Below are positions 44,543 through 52,680 of a DNA stretch of 64,000 nucleotides, piece after piece; the first letter of the stretch is position 1, and every line of letters begins with the position of its first letter. The position numbers and the translations under genes were made by a program. The notes beneath the pieces are model-generated. The model was given only the letters and a program-made list of their open reading frames with translations, searched no databases and had not been told where the DNA came from. Origin of the DNA: Natronosalvus hydrolyticus (GTDB lineage: Archaea > Halobacteriota > Halobacteria > Halobacteriales > Natrialbaceae); assembly GCA_025517525.1 (NCBI GenBank), contig JAOPJZ010000003.1, positions 62,001-126,000 on the forward strand. The letters run 5' to 3'.

Positions 44543-45006
44543 AGATCCTCGACACGAACCTCTGGGTTTTCGGAACACTTGGGACGAACGACCGAGCAGC
44601 CCGGCTTCTCGACGAGATCGAACGAGGGGAGACGATATCGGCGATCAACGCCTATATGGTGCAAGAAGCGCTCAACGCGTTCGATCGGACACCTGGGCTA
44701 ACAGCGAGGGAACGAGACGAGCTAAAGACGTTATTTCTGACTCGGCTTACCCGAATGACCGGACTCATCGAAGCCCCCTCGAGTCGCGATGTCACCAACT
44801 CGCTACTCGACGAACGTCGAGCGAACGTTCACACCCGGCTCCTCGCCAGAATTACCGGCGTACAGCCGAAAGACATCCCGATCGTCGTTCTGGGATTCGA
44901 GCATCGCGATCGGGAACCGACGGTTTTCACCAATGATGCCGATTTCGCTACGTTCTCTCCGGTTGAGTATAACCTTCCAGAACTCACTCTCGAGCATGTT
45001 GACTGA
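44539..45006 (+). CDS. PIN-domain (VapC-like) toxin
   Basis: A 155-residue PIN ribonuclease from GTG 44539. Acidic residues of the active site are visible: Asp5 in KILDTNLWVFG, Glu in MVQEALNAF, Asp in IPIVVLGFEHRD and TNDADFATF. The C-terminal motif TNDADF is typical of VapC-like proteins. VapC toxins cut tRNA or rRNA when not bound by antitoxin. Coupled to the ribbon-helix-helix gene by a four-base overlap. Last gene before the proposed island end. Confidence 0.85.
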   Translation: MKILDTNLWVFGTLGTNDRAARLLDEIERGETISAINAYMVQEALNAFDRTPGLTARERDELKTLFLTRLTRMTGLIEAPSSRDVTNSLLDERRANVHTRLLARITGVQPKDIPIVVLGFEHRDREPTVFTNDADFATFSPVEYNLPELTLEHVD

Positions 45007-45358
45007 GAACCCCCTTATTCCCGCAGTACCCGACACTCGAGTCCGGATAATTGGTGACTCGATGAAAATCACCGACGTTTAAATTGTGGGTATGTAAACC
45101 TCTGGTGTAATGCTCTCCCCGGGCAGTCGACTTTTCAGTGGTCGCGCTCGAACATCGACAGCAGCCACCTCGAGTGAGTACACTGACAACTGAGTACCAC
45201 ATCGCGAAACGCGAAACCTAAAGCCACTTCACGAGTCGGTTCTCGTTTTGACTCGTCTCCGAAACCAATCCGGACATCGCCCTCCAACAGTCGAATCGAT
45301 CCGGACAACGTCCTTCAACAGTCGACGGGTCGAAGAGGCCACGTCTCGAATGGACTGT
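45007..45358. other. Intergenic after the toxin gene
   Basis: About 350 bp with the putative attachment-site copy at 45112. No supported gene; open frames on either strand have no protein-like features. Promoter of the propeller gene probably lies before 45350. Confidence 0.45.
45112..45125 (+). repeat. Possible attachment-site copy of tRNA-Met 3' end
   Basis: GCTCTCCCCGGGCA matches 13 of 14 bases of the tRNA-Met 3' end (GCCCTCCCCGGGCA, 36809-36822) in the same orientation, 8.3 kb downstream. This is the layout left by integration at a tRNA 3' end. The match is short, and no integrase was found. Confidence 0.4.
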
Positions 45359-46375
45359 ATGACCCGTGTTTACACAGCACTTCGAGACCGTCTGCTCGTG
45401 TACGACGACGATACAACGCCACGAAACGATCCATCGACACAGGTCCACCTCGAGGACCACCACCTCGAGTGCGTCGCCGTCTCTCCCGACGCCCCCGAAC
45501 GCGTGTTCGTCGGCACGTTCGACGACGGACTGTTTCGCTCGAGCGACGGCGGCGAGTCCTTCGACCGACTCGAGCCACCGATATTCGAAAGCGACGCCGT
45601 CATGTCCGTCACGATTAGCCCCCACGACGCAGACACCGTGTACGTCGGCACCGAACCCAGCCGCGTGTACCGCTCGAGGGATGGCGGCGACTCGTTCGAA
45701 CACCTCGAGGGACTCACCGACCTCCCCTCCGAGTCAGAGTGGTACTTTCCGCCACGACCACACACCCACCACGTTCGCTGGCTCGAAGTCGACCCGTTCG
45801 ACCCCGACCGCCTCTACGTCGGCATCGAGGCAGGTGCGTTCGTCATCCGCGACGAAGGGGCCGATAGCTGGCGAGAGCGCCCGGATGGCTCCCGCATCGA
45901 CAACCATAGTCTGGCGACCTATCCGGAACGCGAAGGACGTGTATACACGGCAGCGGGCGACGGGTATGCGATGAGCGACGACGGGGGCGAAACCTGGTCG
46001 CACCCGCAAGCAGGTCTCGACCATCGCTACTGCTGGTCGGTGTGTCCACATCCCGCTGATCCCGACCGAGTGCTGCTCTCGAGTGCGAGCGGTGCCTCAC
46101 GTGCGCACACGCCGTCGAACGCCGATGCCTACGTGTATCGCAAGCCAGCGAGCAACGCCGACTGGGAGCGACTGGACGGACGTGGCCTGCCGATGGGCGA
46201 GGGTGTCGTCCGATCGATCCTCGAGGCGGACCGCGAGCACGAAACCGTCTACGCCGCCACCAACCGCGGCCTGTTCGCCTCGAGCGACTTCGGCGATTCC
46301 TGGGGGCGGGTCCCGGTCGCGTGGGACGATGAACTCGAGGAACTGACGCCTCGAGGGCTGGCCGTCGTTCCGTGA
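45359..46375 (+). CDS. Asp-box (BNR) beta-propeller protein
   Basis: A 338-residue protein, start taken at ATG 45359 (ATG 45350 is equally possible). At least four Asp-box loops are seen: SSDGGESF, SRDGGDSF, SDDGGETW and SSDFGDSW, each after a strand such as VFVGTFDDGLF or TVYVGTEPSRVY. This is the repeated-blade pattern of sialidase/sortilin-type propellers. There is no signal peptide, so it is probably cytoplasmic. It likely acts as a binding scaffold or glycan/ligand-binding protein; function unknown. Confidence 0.85.
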   Translation: MTRVYTALRDRLLVYDDDTTPRNDPSTQVHLEDHHLECVAVSPDAPERVFVGTFDDGLFRSSDGGESFDRLEPPIFESDAVMSVTISPHDADTVYVGTEPSRVYRSRDGGDSFEHLEGLTDLPSESEWYFPPRPHTHHVRWLEVDPFDPDRLYVGIEAGAFVIRDEGADSWRERPDGSRIDNHSLATYPEREGRVYTAAGDGYAMSDDGGETWSHPQAGLDHRYCWSVCPHPADPDRVLLSSASGASRAHTPSNADAYVYRKPASNADWERLDGRGLPMGEGVVRSILEADREHETVYAATNRGLFASSDFGDSWGRVPVAWDDELEELTPRGLAVVP

Positions 46376-46392
46376 CAGGGAGTGGTGGAATC

Positions 46393-46445
46393 GGTGACCG
46401 ACGAACCGGGTAATCGCTGAGCGAGGAGAGACGACAACAGCCCCC
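46393..46445 (+). repeat. Hairpin-plus-tail repeat, degenerate copy
   Basis: ggtgaccgacgaaccggg, then taatcgctgagcg and a tail ending gacaacagccccc. It aligns with the copies at 48884 and 32948 but the stem is partly decayed. It lies just after the propeller gene. Confidence 0.45.
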
Positions 46446-46516
46446 TATACCGGACTGGTAGTAACTCGAGCGAGGAAAATCCAGTGCGACATCTTTTGCT
46501 ACAGAATAGCTACTAA

Positions 46517-46536
46517 GATAGTATTGAAATACTATC
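46517..46536. promoter_or_regulatory. Perfect 20-bp AT-rich palindrome
   Basis: GATAGTATTGAAATACTATC has nine-base arms and a two-base centre, within an AT-rich stretch 175 bp before rps24e. It could be an operator or a small hairpin; no protein partner is evident. Confidence 0.4.
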
Positions 46537-46711
46537 ACACACTATTATAAACCAAGTGAGTATACGGAGCGGACACAGACGCTAGAGCCTCGGTTCGAAC
46601 CTCGAGACACCGCATCGAGATGGGCGGTATCTATGTGAACCTGTCACAGTCCCCCCGGTTCGAAATCCTTTTAGGCGCAACACGGACATAGTAGAGTAAC
46701 TGAGTGATATC

Positions 46712-47023
46712 ATGGACGTCGACATCATCTCCGAAGACGAGAACCCGATGTTGCACCGCACGGACGTCACGTTCGAACTGGTCCACGAGGACGCAACGCC
46801 TTCCCGACTCCAGGTTCGTGACAGTCTCGCCGCCAAACTGAACAAAGATGCCGACGAGGTCGTCATCCGCAAACTCGACACCAAATTCGGCATGCGCAAA
46901 ACCGTCGGCTACGCGAAAGTCTACGAAACCTCGGCTCATGCAACCGAAGTCGAACAGGACCACATGCTCGACCGCAACAAGATCGTCACCGACGAGGCAG
47001 ACGCCGAGGCGGAGGAGGCCTGA
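46712..47023 (+). CDS. rps24e: Ribosomal protein eS24
   Basis: Small-subunit ribosomal protein of 103 residues. The eS24 pattern is clear: [20 protein letters not shown], then [39 protein letters not shown] and [20 protein letters not shown]. The acidic C-terminal tail is a haloarchaeal trait. One base separates it from rps27ae (TGAGATG), so both are co-transcribed, together with kae1-bud32 further down. A TATA-like ccttttagg lies about 40 nt upstream. Confidence 0.97.
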   Translation: MDVDIISEDENPMLHRTDVTFELVHEDATPSRLQVRDSLAAKLNKDADEVVIRKLDTKFGMRKTVGYAKVYETSAHATEVEQDHMLDRNKIVTDEADAEAEEA

Positions 47024-47024
47024 G

Positions 47025-47159
47025 ATGGCACACTACGAAATCTACGCCGACGACGGCACTGCCCAGCGCGACGCCTGCCCACGGTGTGGCGACTCCTTCC
47101 TCGCCGACCACGGCGACCGCAAACACTGTGGCAAGTGTGGCTACACCGAGTGGGAATAA
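47025..47159 (+). CDS. rps27ae: Ribosomal protein eS31 (S27ae)
   Basis: A 44-residue zinc-binding ribosomal protein. Two CxxC pairs are present, CPRCGDSF and [10 protein letters not shown]. The archaeal protein has no ubiquitin fusion, as here. It begins one base after the rps24e stop and is followed after 49 bp by kae1-bud32. Confidence 0.96.
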   Translation: MAHYEIYADDGTAQRDACPRCGDSFLADHGDRKHCGKCGYTEWE

Positions 47160-47208
47160 CTCGAGTCGACACACTTCTCGCGTTTTGACCCCGCCCCGAC
47201 ACTGACTC

Positions 47209-48861
47209 GTGAACGAAACACGCATTCTCGGTATCGAGGGCACCGCCTGGGCGGCCAGCGCGGCCCTGTTCGATACCGAATCCGACACCCTCCGCATCGA
47301 AAGCGACGCCTACGAACCCGATAGTGGCGGGATTCACCCGCGTGAAGCTGCCGAGCACATGGCCGAAGCAATCCCGCAGGTGATCGAGACGGTTCTCGAG
47401 CACGCAATCGAGACGGCTCCCGAGGACGGAACCGCCGACAATCGGGCCGCCATCGACGCCGTCGCGTTCGCTCGCGGTCCCGGGCTCGGCCCCTGTTTAC
47501 GCATCGTCGCAACCGCAGCACGCGCACTCGCAGCCACGCTCGAGGTACCGCTTGTCGGTGTCAACCACATGGTCGCCCATCTGGAAATCGGCCGCCACGA
47601 GTCAGGGTTCGAGGATCCGATCTGTCTGAACGCCAGCGGTGCAAACGCACACTTGCTGGCGTTTCGCAACGGCCGCTATCGCGTCCTGGGCGAGACGATG
47701 GACACCGGCGTCGGCAACGCTATCGACAAGTTTACGCGCCACATCGGCTGGTCGCACCCCGGCGGCCCCAAAGTCGAGCAAGCCGCGAAAGACGGCGAGT
47801 ACATCGACCTGCCTTACGTCGTCAAAGGGATGGACTTCTCGTTTTCGGGCATCATGTCCGCCGCAAAAGACGCCGTCGACGACGGCCACGCGGTCGAAGA
47901 CGTCTGTTTCGCGCTTCAGGAGACGATCTTCGCCATGCTGACCGAAGTCGCCGAACGCGCCCTCTCGCTAACCGACTGTGACGAACTCGTCCTCGGCGGC
48001 GGCGTCGGCCGGAACGCCCGCCTGCGCGAGATGCTCGAGACCATGTGTGCCGACCGCGGGGCCGAGTTTTACGCCCCCGAACCGCGTTTACTGGGCGACA
48101 ACGCCGGTATGATCGCCGTCCTGGGAGCCAAAATGTACGAAGTTGGGGACACCCTCTCGGTCGAAAACTCACGGGTCGACCCGAACTTCCGACCCGATCA
48201 GGTGCCAGTCACCTGGCGTTCCCCACCGACACTCGAGGAGGGCCAGCCTGCCGAGATCGCCCGGGCGGCCGATTCGTCCGAGTACACCACACAGGGCGCC
48301 GAAGCACACCTCACCATCGACCCGGCCGCCGGTCGGGTTCGCAAACGGCGCCTCGAGAAAGCCTATCGCCATCCCGACCTCGACGCGAGACTCCGCCGTG
48401 ACCGGACGACCCTCGAGGCCAGGCTAACGAGCCTCGCCCGTCGACACGGCGTGGCGACTCCCGTGGTAACCGACATCGACAGGAAACGTGCAACCCTCGA
48501 GTTCGAGTACGTCGGCGACCGTGACCTGCGGGATGCACTGACGCCGGCCCGTGTGCGCTCGGTTGGCCGCTCGCTGGCAACGATTCACCGAGCCGGGTTC
48601 GTCCACGGTGATCCAACCACACGAAACGTTCGCGTCGGCGACGACCGCACCTATCTGATCGACTTTGGGCTGGGATATCACACCGACCACGTCGAAGACT
48701 ACGCGATGGATCTCCACATCTTCGATCAGAGTCTCGTTGGCACCGCCGACGACCCCGAGCCGCTCCGTGACGCTCTCCGTGCCGGTTACGACGCAGCGGG
48801 AGAGCAGCGCGTCCTCGAGCGATTGCGTGAGATCGAGACTCGAGGCCGGTACGTCGAGTGA
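47209..48861 (+). CDS. KEOPS Kae1-Bud32 fusion protein
   Basis: Bifunctional KEOPS subunit for threonylcarbamoyl-adenosine (t6A37) synthesis on ANN-reading tRNAs. The 550-residue protein starts at GTG 47209. The Kae1 half (residues 1-325) has the metal site NHMVAH, ARGPGLGPC, SGANAHLLAF and GGGVGRN. A linker rich in Thr and Pro follows, then the Bud32 kinase/ATPase (about 355-550) with the catalytic loop VHGDPTTRNVRV and IDFGLGYHT (DFG-like). Fusion of the two is common in archaea. It is in an operon with rps24e and rps27ae. Confidence 0.96.
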   Translation: MNETRILGIEGTAWAASAALFDTESDTLRIESDAYEPDSGGIHPREAAEHMAEAIPQVIETVLEHAIETAPEDGTADNRAAIDAVAFARGPGLGPCLRIVATAARALAATLEVPLVGVNHMVAHLEIGRHESGFEDPICLNASGANAHLLAFRNGRYRVLGETMDTGVGNAIDKFTRHIGWSHPGGPKVEQAAKDGEYIDLPYVVKGMDFSFSGIMSAAKDAVDDGHAVEDVCFALQETIFAMLTEVAERALSLTDCDELVLGGGVGRNARLREMLETMCADRGAEFYAPEPRLLGDNAGMIAVLGAKMYEVGDTLSVENSRVDPNFRPDQVPVTWRSPPTLEEGQPAEIARAADSSEYTTQGAEAHLTIDPAAGRVRKRRLEKAYRHPDLDARLRRDRTTLEARLTSLARRHGVATPVVTDIDRKRATLEFEYVGDRDLRDALTPARVRSVGRSLATIHRAGFVHGDPTTRNVRVGDDRTYLIDFGLGYHTDHVEDYAMDLHIFDQSLVGTADDPEPLRDALRAGYDAAGEQRVLERLREIETRGRYVE

Positions 48862-48883
48862 GAGGATTCGTGTAATCACTTCC

Positions 48884-48935
48884 GGTCAGCGACGCACCGA
48901 AGTGGTCGCTGACCGATAATCAGGGACAACGACCC
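48884..48935 (+). repeat. Hairpin-plus-tail repeat, copy 2
   Basis: GGTCAGCGAC and GTCGCTGACC form a perfect 10-bp stem with an 11-nt loop (gcaccgaagtg), followed by a tail cagggacaacgacccc. It lies between the convergent kae1-bud32 and ftsZ2 genes and may also act as a terminator. Confidence 0.65.
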
Positions 48936-49076
48936 CTCTGAGACGGGGTCGGGAAGCCGCGTAATACAGGGCCAATTTTCGAGACGATTCTAACACGCTC
49001 GAGTGCGATAGGACGATCGACACACGCAAGCGCAGCCGCTTCGATAAAATTACGTGAAAACAGAATCGCCAGCGGG

Positions 49077-50288
49077 TTATCTGATGACGTCGACGCCGTT
49101 GTTGCGCTCGAGCTGGTCGCGGCCACCGTCGCTCTGTGCGCCGTAGCCGGACTGCCGACCGGACTGTGACTGGCTCGTCCCTTCGACGTTTGTGCTCGCG
49201 TCGAAGTCTGTATCACTCAACCCCTCGATGCTGGCACGCGATTTGTCGGCCTGTTTTTGCGTGCTCGGGCCGAGGACCTGTGCGCTCTGGACGCCGGTCA
49301 TGATGGCCATCACGCGGACCTTGCCCTTGTAGTTCTCCTGAATCCGGGCCCCCCAGATGACGTTTGCACTGGCCTCGAGGCGCTCGGTAATGTTGTCTGC
49401 GATTCCTTCGGCCTCTTTCAGGGTGAGGTCCGGACCACCAGTAATGTGGACGAGTCCACCGGAGGCACCACGGTAGTCGACATCGAGCAACGGATGATTC
49501 ATCGCGTCGCGAACGACTTCCTCGGTTTTGTTCTTGTCCTGGGTCTCGCCGACGAGCATCACCGCGACACCGCCCTGATTCATGATCGTGGACATGTCGG
49601 CGTAGTCCAGATTGATCAGCGACGGCTGGGTGATCGTCTCGGAGATCCCTTTGACCGTTTCGGCGATGATCTGGTCCATCACCGAGAACGCCTTACCGAT
49701 TGGCAGATTCGGGACGTAATCGAGCAGTCGGTTGTTATCGAGGACGATGATCGAGTCGGCCTGCTCGCGCAGTCGCTCGAGGCCCTCCTCGGCTTTGACC
49801 GTCCGGGCACGCTCGACGTTGAACGGCGTCGAAACCATGCCGACGACGATTGCGCCCTGTTCTTTGGCGATCTTGGCGGCAACGGGGGCGGCACCCGTAC
49901 CGGTTCCGCCACCCATGCCAGCCGTCACGAACACGAGGTCGGCGTCGCCGAGAACGTCTTTGATCGTTCCCTGGGCCATCTCGGTCGCTCGCTCGCCCAT
50001 ATCCGGATCGCCACCGGCACCGAGGCCGTTGGTAAGCGATTTGCCGACCAGAATCTTCGTGTCGGCTTCGATCATTTTTAGATGCTGTTTGTCGGTGTTG
50101 ATGGCGATGGTATCTGCGCCTTCGACACCGATGTTATAGAGCCGGTTGATCGTGTTGTTCCCGGCACCACCACACCCGATAATGACGATTCGGGGATCCC
50201 CGAACTCGTCGTCATCATCGAGTGCGTCATCCATATCTCGGGACTCCGCTTCCGCGTTTTCGAGTGCGTCCTGGACAATATCCTGCAT
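49077..50288 (-). CDS. ftsZ2: Tubulin-like cell division GTPase FtsZ2
   Basis: A 403-residue FtsZ. The nucleotide-binding loop is [12 protein letters not shown], and the T7 loop is NLDYADM, whose catalytic Asp is residue 231, the position known for Haloferax volcanii FtsZ2 (FtsZ1 has it near 250). The sequence [15 protein letters not shown] at the start and the ending GVDVIR also fit FtsZ2. FtsZ2 drives ring constriction with FtsZ1. Residues 330-403 are a flexible tail. The gene follows cdrS by two bases; cdrS is known to control ftsZ2. Confidence 0.96.
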   Translation of the reverse strand: MQDIVQDALENAEAESRDMDDALDDDDEFGDPRIVIIGCGGAGNNTINRLYNIGVEGADTIAINTDKQHLKMIEADTKILVGKSLTNGLGAGGDPDMGERATEMAQGTIKDVLGDADLVFVTAGMGGGTGTGAAPVAAKIAKEQGAIVVGMVSTPFNVERARTVKAEEGLERLREQADSIIVLDNNRLLDYVPNLPIGKAFSVMDQIIAETVKGISETITQPSLINLDYADMSTIMNQGGVAVMLVGETQDKNKTEEVVRDAMNHPLLDVDYRGASGGLVHITGGPDLTLKEAEGIADNITERLEASANVIWGARIQENYKGKVRVMAIMTGVQSAQVLGPSTQKQADKSRASIEGLSDTDFDASTNVEGTSQSQSGRQSGYGAQSDGGRDQLERNNGVDVIR

Positions 50289-50290
50289 AG

Positions 50291-50470
50291 TTACACCTTT
50301 GCCCAGCCGCGTTTACCCGGGCTTTCGTGGCGAGCATCCTGCTGCTCGTTAATCATTTCTCGAACTGCCGATCGAATGGCTTCGCTCCGGTTGGGGAACT
50401 CGCCCGTTTCGACCAGCTGTTCGACCTCCTCAATCTGCTGTTTCGGAATCCGCAGTGTCACACGCTCCAT
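50291..50470 (-). CDS. cdrS: Ribbon-helix-helix cell division regulator CdrS
   Basis: A 59-residue protein from ATG 50470: [20 protein letters not shown] is the ribbon and first helix, [16 protein letters not shown] the recognition helices, and KRGWAKV the end. TAA is two bases before the ftsZ2 ATG, so the two are one operon. In Halobacterium salinarum the cdrS-ftsZ2 operon controls division, CdrS being the short ribbon-helix-helix regulator. Its promoter region carries five GTAAGAC/GTCTTAC sites, likely CdrS or CdrL binding sites. Confidence 0.93.
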   Translation of the reverse strand: MERVTLRIPKQQIEEVEQLVETGEFPNRSEAIRSAVREMINEQQDARHESPGKRGWAKV

Positions 50471-50487
50471 TGTTGTATTCCCTTGTT

Positions 50488-50659
50488 GTAAGACGGTACG
50501 CGCCTCATCAGACGCGGTGTGTCTTACACGGTAAATCGACAGACGTGCGCCGATTTATGGGCCTGTATTCCCCCGTGTAAGACACTCGTCTTACGTAGCT
50601 GAAGCCAACAGCGCGACCCATTATAAAACTATCGGCGAGAGTGATTGTTTTCGTCTTAC
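50488..50659. promoter_or_regulatory. Operator array GTAAGAC/GTCTTAC, cdrS promoter region
   Basis: Five exact copies of the heptamer: GTAAGAC at 50488 and 50577, and its complement GTCTTAC at 50521, 50588 and 50653. Sites 50577 and 50588 form an 18-bp palindrome (GTAAGAC-4 nt-GTCTTAC). TATA-like boxes for minus-strand transcription lie at about 50531, 50553 and 50621. The array overlaps these boxes, so it probably binds CdrL or CdrS, the ribbon-helix-helix proteins encoded on either side. Confidence 0.65.
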
Positions 50660-50681
50660 GACTGTCGTATGCGTATGACAG

Positions 50682-51365
50682 TCACACGCCGTCGGACTCG
50701 AGGACGTCCGCTGCGGGCGTTCGGCGTCCACAGCTCGGACAGAACGACCAGTCGGACCTGACCTCGTCACCACACTCACAGAACAGCCGGTGTGACGCTT
50801 TCTCTCCGCAGTTCGGACAGAACACGTGATCAGCACCGAGGACCGATCCACACTGGCCACAGGGACGAGCTGGTTCGCTCTGGCCCTTCGAATGACTGTG
50901 GCTGTCACCCGAGTCGCCACCGTTTACGGATCCGACGCCGTGTCGGCCAGGAGCCGAACTCGAGGCATCGATCGGGTTGGTTCGAACACCAGTGTGGGCA
51001 TCCTCCTGCTGCGTGTCGACTGCAGACTGGTCGTGTCGCTTTACGCGTGCGTGGTCAGACACTCCTTCGAGTGCAATCGTGATGTTGACGTCTTGGCCAG
51101 CCTCTCGAGGCCGATTTCCGGCGTGGCTGCCCTCGAACCGTTCGGCGAGCAGGCTGTCAATTCGGGTTTCGATCAGGGCATCGAGACTGTCCTCGCGCGC
51201 ACGGCTCTGGGTAGCGGCGTCGCTGCGAGAATCGCCGACACCCTCTTTCGCGTGCGCATCGAGATACGTGCGGAGTGCCTCGCGCATGACTTCGCTCTTC
51301 GAGGCGTCGAACGCCTCGAGTTCGGCGACGAGTTCGTCATCCGCGCGGAACGTTATTTTACCCAT
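50682..51365 (-). CDS. cdrL: Ribbon-helix-helix/zinc-ribbon regulator CdrL
   Basis: A 227-residue protein from ATG 51365. The N-terminal ribbon-helix-helix is MGKITFRADDELVAELEAFD and onward through KSEVMREALRTYLD. A long disordered acidic region (60-165) leads to a double zinc ribbon with CGQCGSVLG, FCPNCGEKA, CECGDEV and FCPSCGRRTP. Architecture and position upstream of cdrS-ftsZ2 match CdrL, the long cell division regulator of haloarchaea. It likely controls the cdrS promoter through the GTAAGAC sites. Confidence 0.88.
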   Translation of the reverse strand: MGKITFRADDELVAELEAFDASKSEVMREALRTYLDAHAKEGVGDSRSDAATQSRAREDSLDALIETRIDSLLAERFEGSHAGNRPREAGQDVNITIALEGVSDHARVKRHDQSAVDTQQEDAHTGVRTNPIDASSSAPGRHGVGSVNGGDSGDSHSHSKGQSEPARPCGQCGSVLGADHVFCPNCGEKASHRLFCECGDEVRSDWSFCPSCGRRTPAADVLESDGV

Positions 51366-51502
51366 GATCGATACCGAGTTACTGCACCTATTGTGAGCCA
51401 TTCTATATCAAGTTTGTTCCGTTGTCTGACGAGTGTCACACACGCGCTCGGGCCGACGAAATAATAACCCTTATACCGGATTCGTCTGCTACATACGAGT
51501 GA

Positions 51503-51576
51503 CCGCTCTTAGCTCAGCCTGGTAGAGCAGTCGACTGTAGATCGACTTGTCCCCCGTTCAAATCGGGGAGAGCGGA
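51503..51576 (+). tRNA. tRNA-Tyr (GTA)
   Basis: Acceptor CCGCTCT pairs with AGAGCGG, discriminator A at 51576. The anticodon arm is GTCGA-CTGTAGA-TCGAC with anticodon GTA. The T arm CCCCG-TTCAAAT-CGGGG is intact. An AT-rich promoter (aataataacccttata) precedes it by about 30-40 nt. Confidence 0.96.
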
Positions 51577-51948
51577 CTTCCTTTCCGGTCGTTTCGTAGT
51601 AGAGAGGAATTCCTACGTAAACGCCACTTTCAGACTTTTTACCGACGGTTCTCGAATTCAGAAAATCGGTGTCAAAAGTGGATTGGAACTGGTTACCAGT
51701 TGGGGGTCGCCACCGTCTGGCGATTTTAAGAGTGGAAAAACGGGGTGGTCTGCGTGGCGGTAAGTCACGGTGCCCTCGAGACCACCCATATAGGCTCTGA
51801 CGTCGGAGACCACGACTCGTCGTCGGAGGACGAGCCGAGCCAACAGATGACCATGAAGTGAGATACGTTCAAAACACCGCTCTCCAGCCCAGGGCTTCCG
51901 GATAGCCAGAGCAGAACGGCTTTACGTCACCGGCTACTTGCCTCGAAT
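51577..51948. other. Intergenic after tRNA-Tyr, no gene seen
   Basis: About 370 bp. Open frames on both strands have no protein-like pattern. The 3' part holds the promoter of the aIF2-beta gene (ctttacg about 35 nt before its ATG). Confidence 0.5.
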
Positions 51949-52560
51949 ATGGATTACGAGGCCAGTCTCGACCGAGCGATGGAGAACGTCCCCGACATCG
52001 GGGGCAGCGACGAGCGACTGCAGGTGCCTGATGCGGAGGCACACAAAGACGGTGCGTTCACCAGGTTTACCAACCTCGGTGATATCGCCGACAGTCTCTC
52101 GAGAGAGACCGAACACCTCCACCGGTTCGTCCAGCGTGAACTGGGGACCAGCGGAAAACTCGGCGATGGTCGTGGCCGATACAACGGAAGCTTCTCCGCG
52201 AAAGATTTCGATGCAGCCGTCGACGCCTACGTCGAGGAGTACGTTCGCTGTTCGGAGTGTGGCCTGCCCGACACCCGTCTGGTTCGCGAGGACCGGACGC
52301 CGATGTTGCGCTGTGACGCCTGTGGCGCGTTCCGTCCGGTGACCAAGCGCTCGACCACGAGCCAGCAACAACAACAGCGCGATGCCGTCGAAGAGGGCAA
52401 GACCTACACCGTCGAGATCACCGGCACGGGCCGGAAAGGCGACGGTGTCGCCGAGAAAGGCGAGTACACCATCTTCGTCCCCGGCGCGAGCGAGGGGGAT
52501 GTCGTCGAGATTTACATCAAGAATATTTCGGGCAACCTGGCGTTTGCCCGACTGGCCTAG
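51949..52560 (+). CDS. Translation initiation factor aIF2 beta subunit with TRAM domain
   Basis: A 203-residue protein. The N-terminal half follows eIF2-beta/eIF5 (GAFTRFTNLGDIADSLSRET, LGTSGKLGDGRGRYNGSF), followed by the four-cysteine zinc finger CSECGLPDTRLVRED and LRCDACGAFRPV. The last 60 residues are a TRAM domain (GKTYTVEITGTGRKGDGVAE, GDVVEIYIKNISGNLAFARL), an RNA-binding module often fused to aIF2-beta in haloarchaea. It helps bring initiator tRNA to the small subunit. It stands alone and is convergent with the HTTM gene. Confidence 0.93.
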   Translation: MDYEASLDRAMENVPDIGGSDERLQVPDAEAHKDGAFTRFTNLGDIADSLSRETEHLHRFVQRELGTSGKLGDGRGRYNGSFSAKDFDAAVDAYVEEYVRCSECGLPDTRLVREDRTPMLRCDACGAFRPVTKRSTTSQQQQQRDAVEEGKTYTVEITGTGRKGDGVAEKGEYTIFVPGASEGDVVEIYIKNISGNLAFARLA

Positions 52561-52680
52561 TCGCGTTCTAACCGTCGACGGATTCTCTACCCTGACTCGA
52601 GGACGACCAAACATCGACTCGAGGGCCGCCCGTGCGTGCAATCTCGTCTCCGGCGGCGGAGACGAGAAGACGGTTTGCTA

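Noticed and set aside
44984-45202. Minus-strand 72-codon frame after the toxin gene
   Set aside because: Cys/His/Thr-rich translation without family pattern, partly antisense to the toxin gene.
51547-51843. Short frames after tRNA-Tyr
   Set aside because: One starts within the tRNA and none has protein features.
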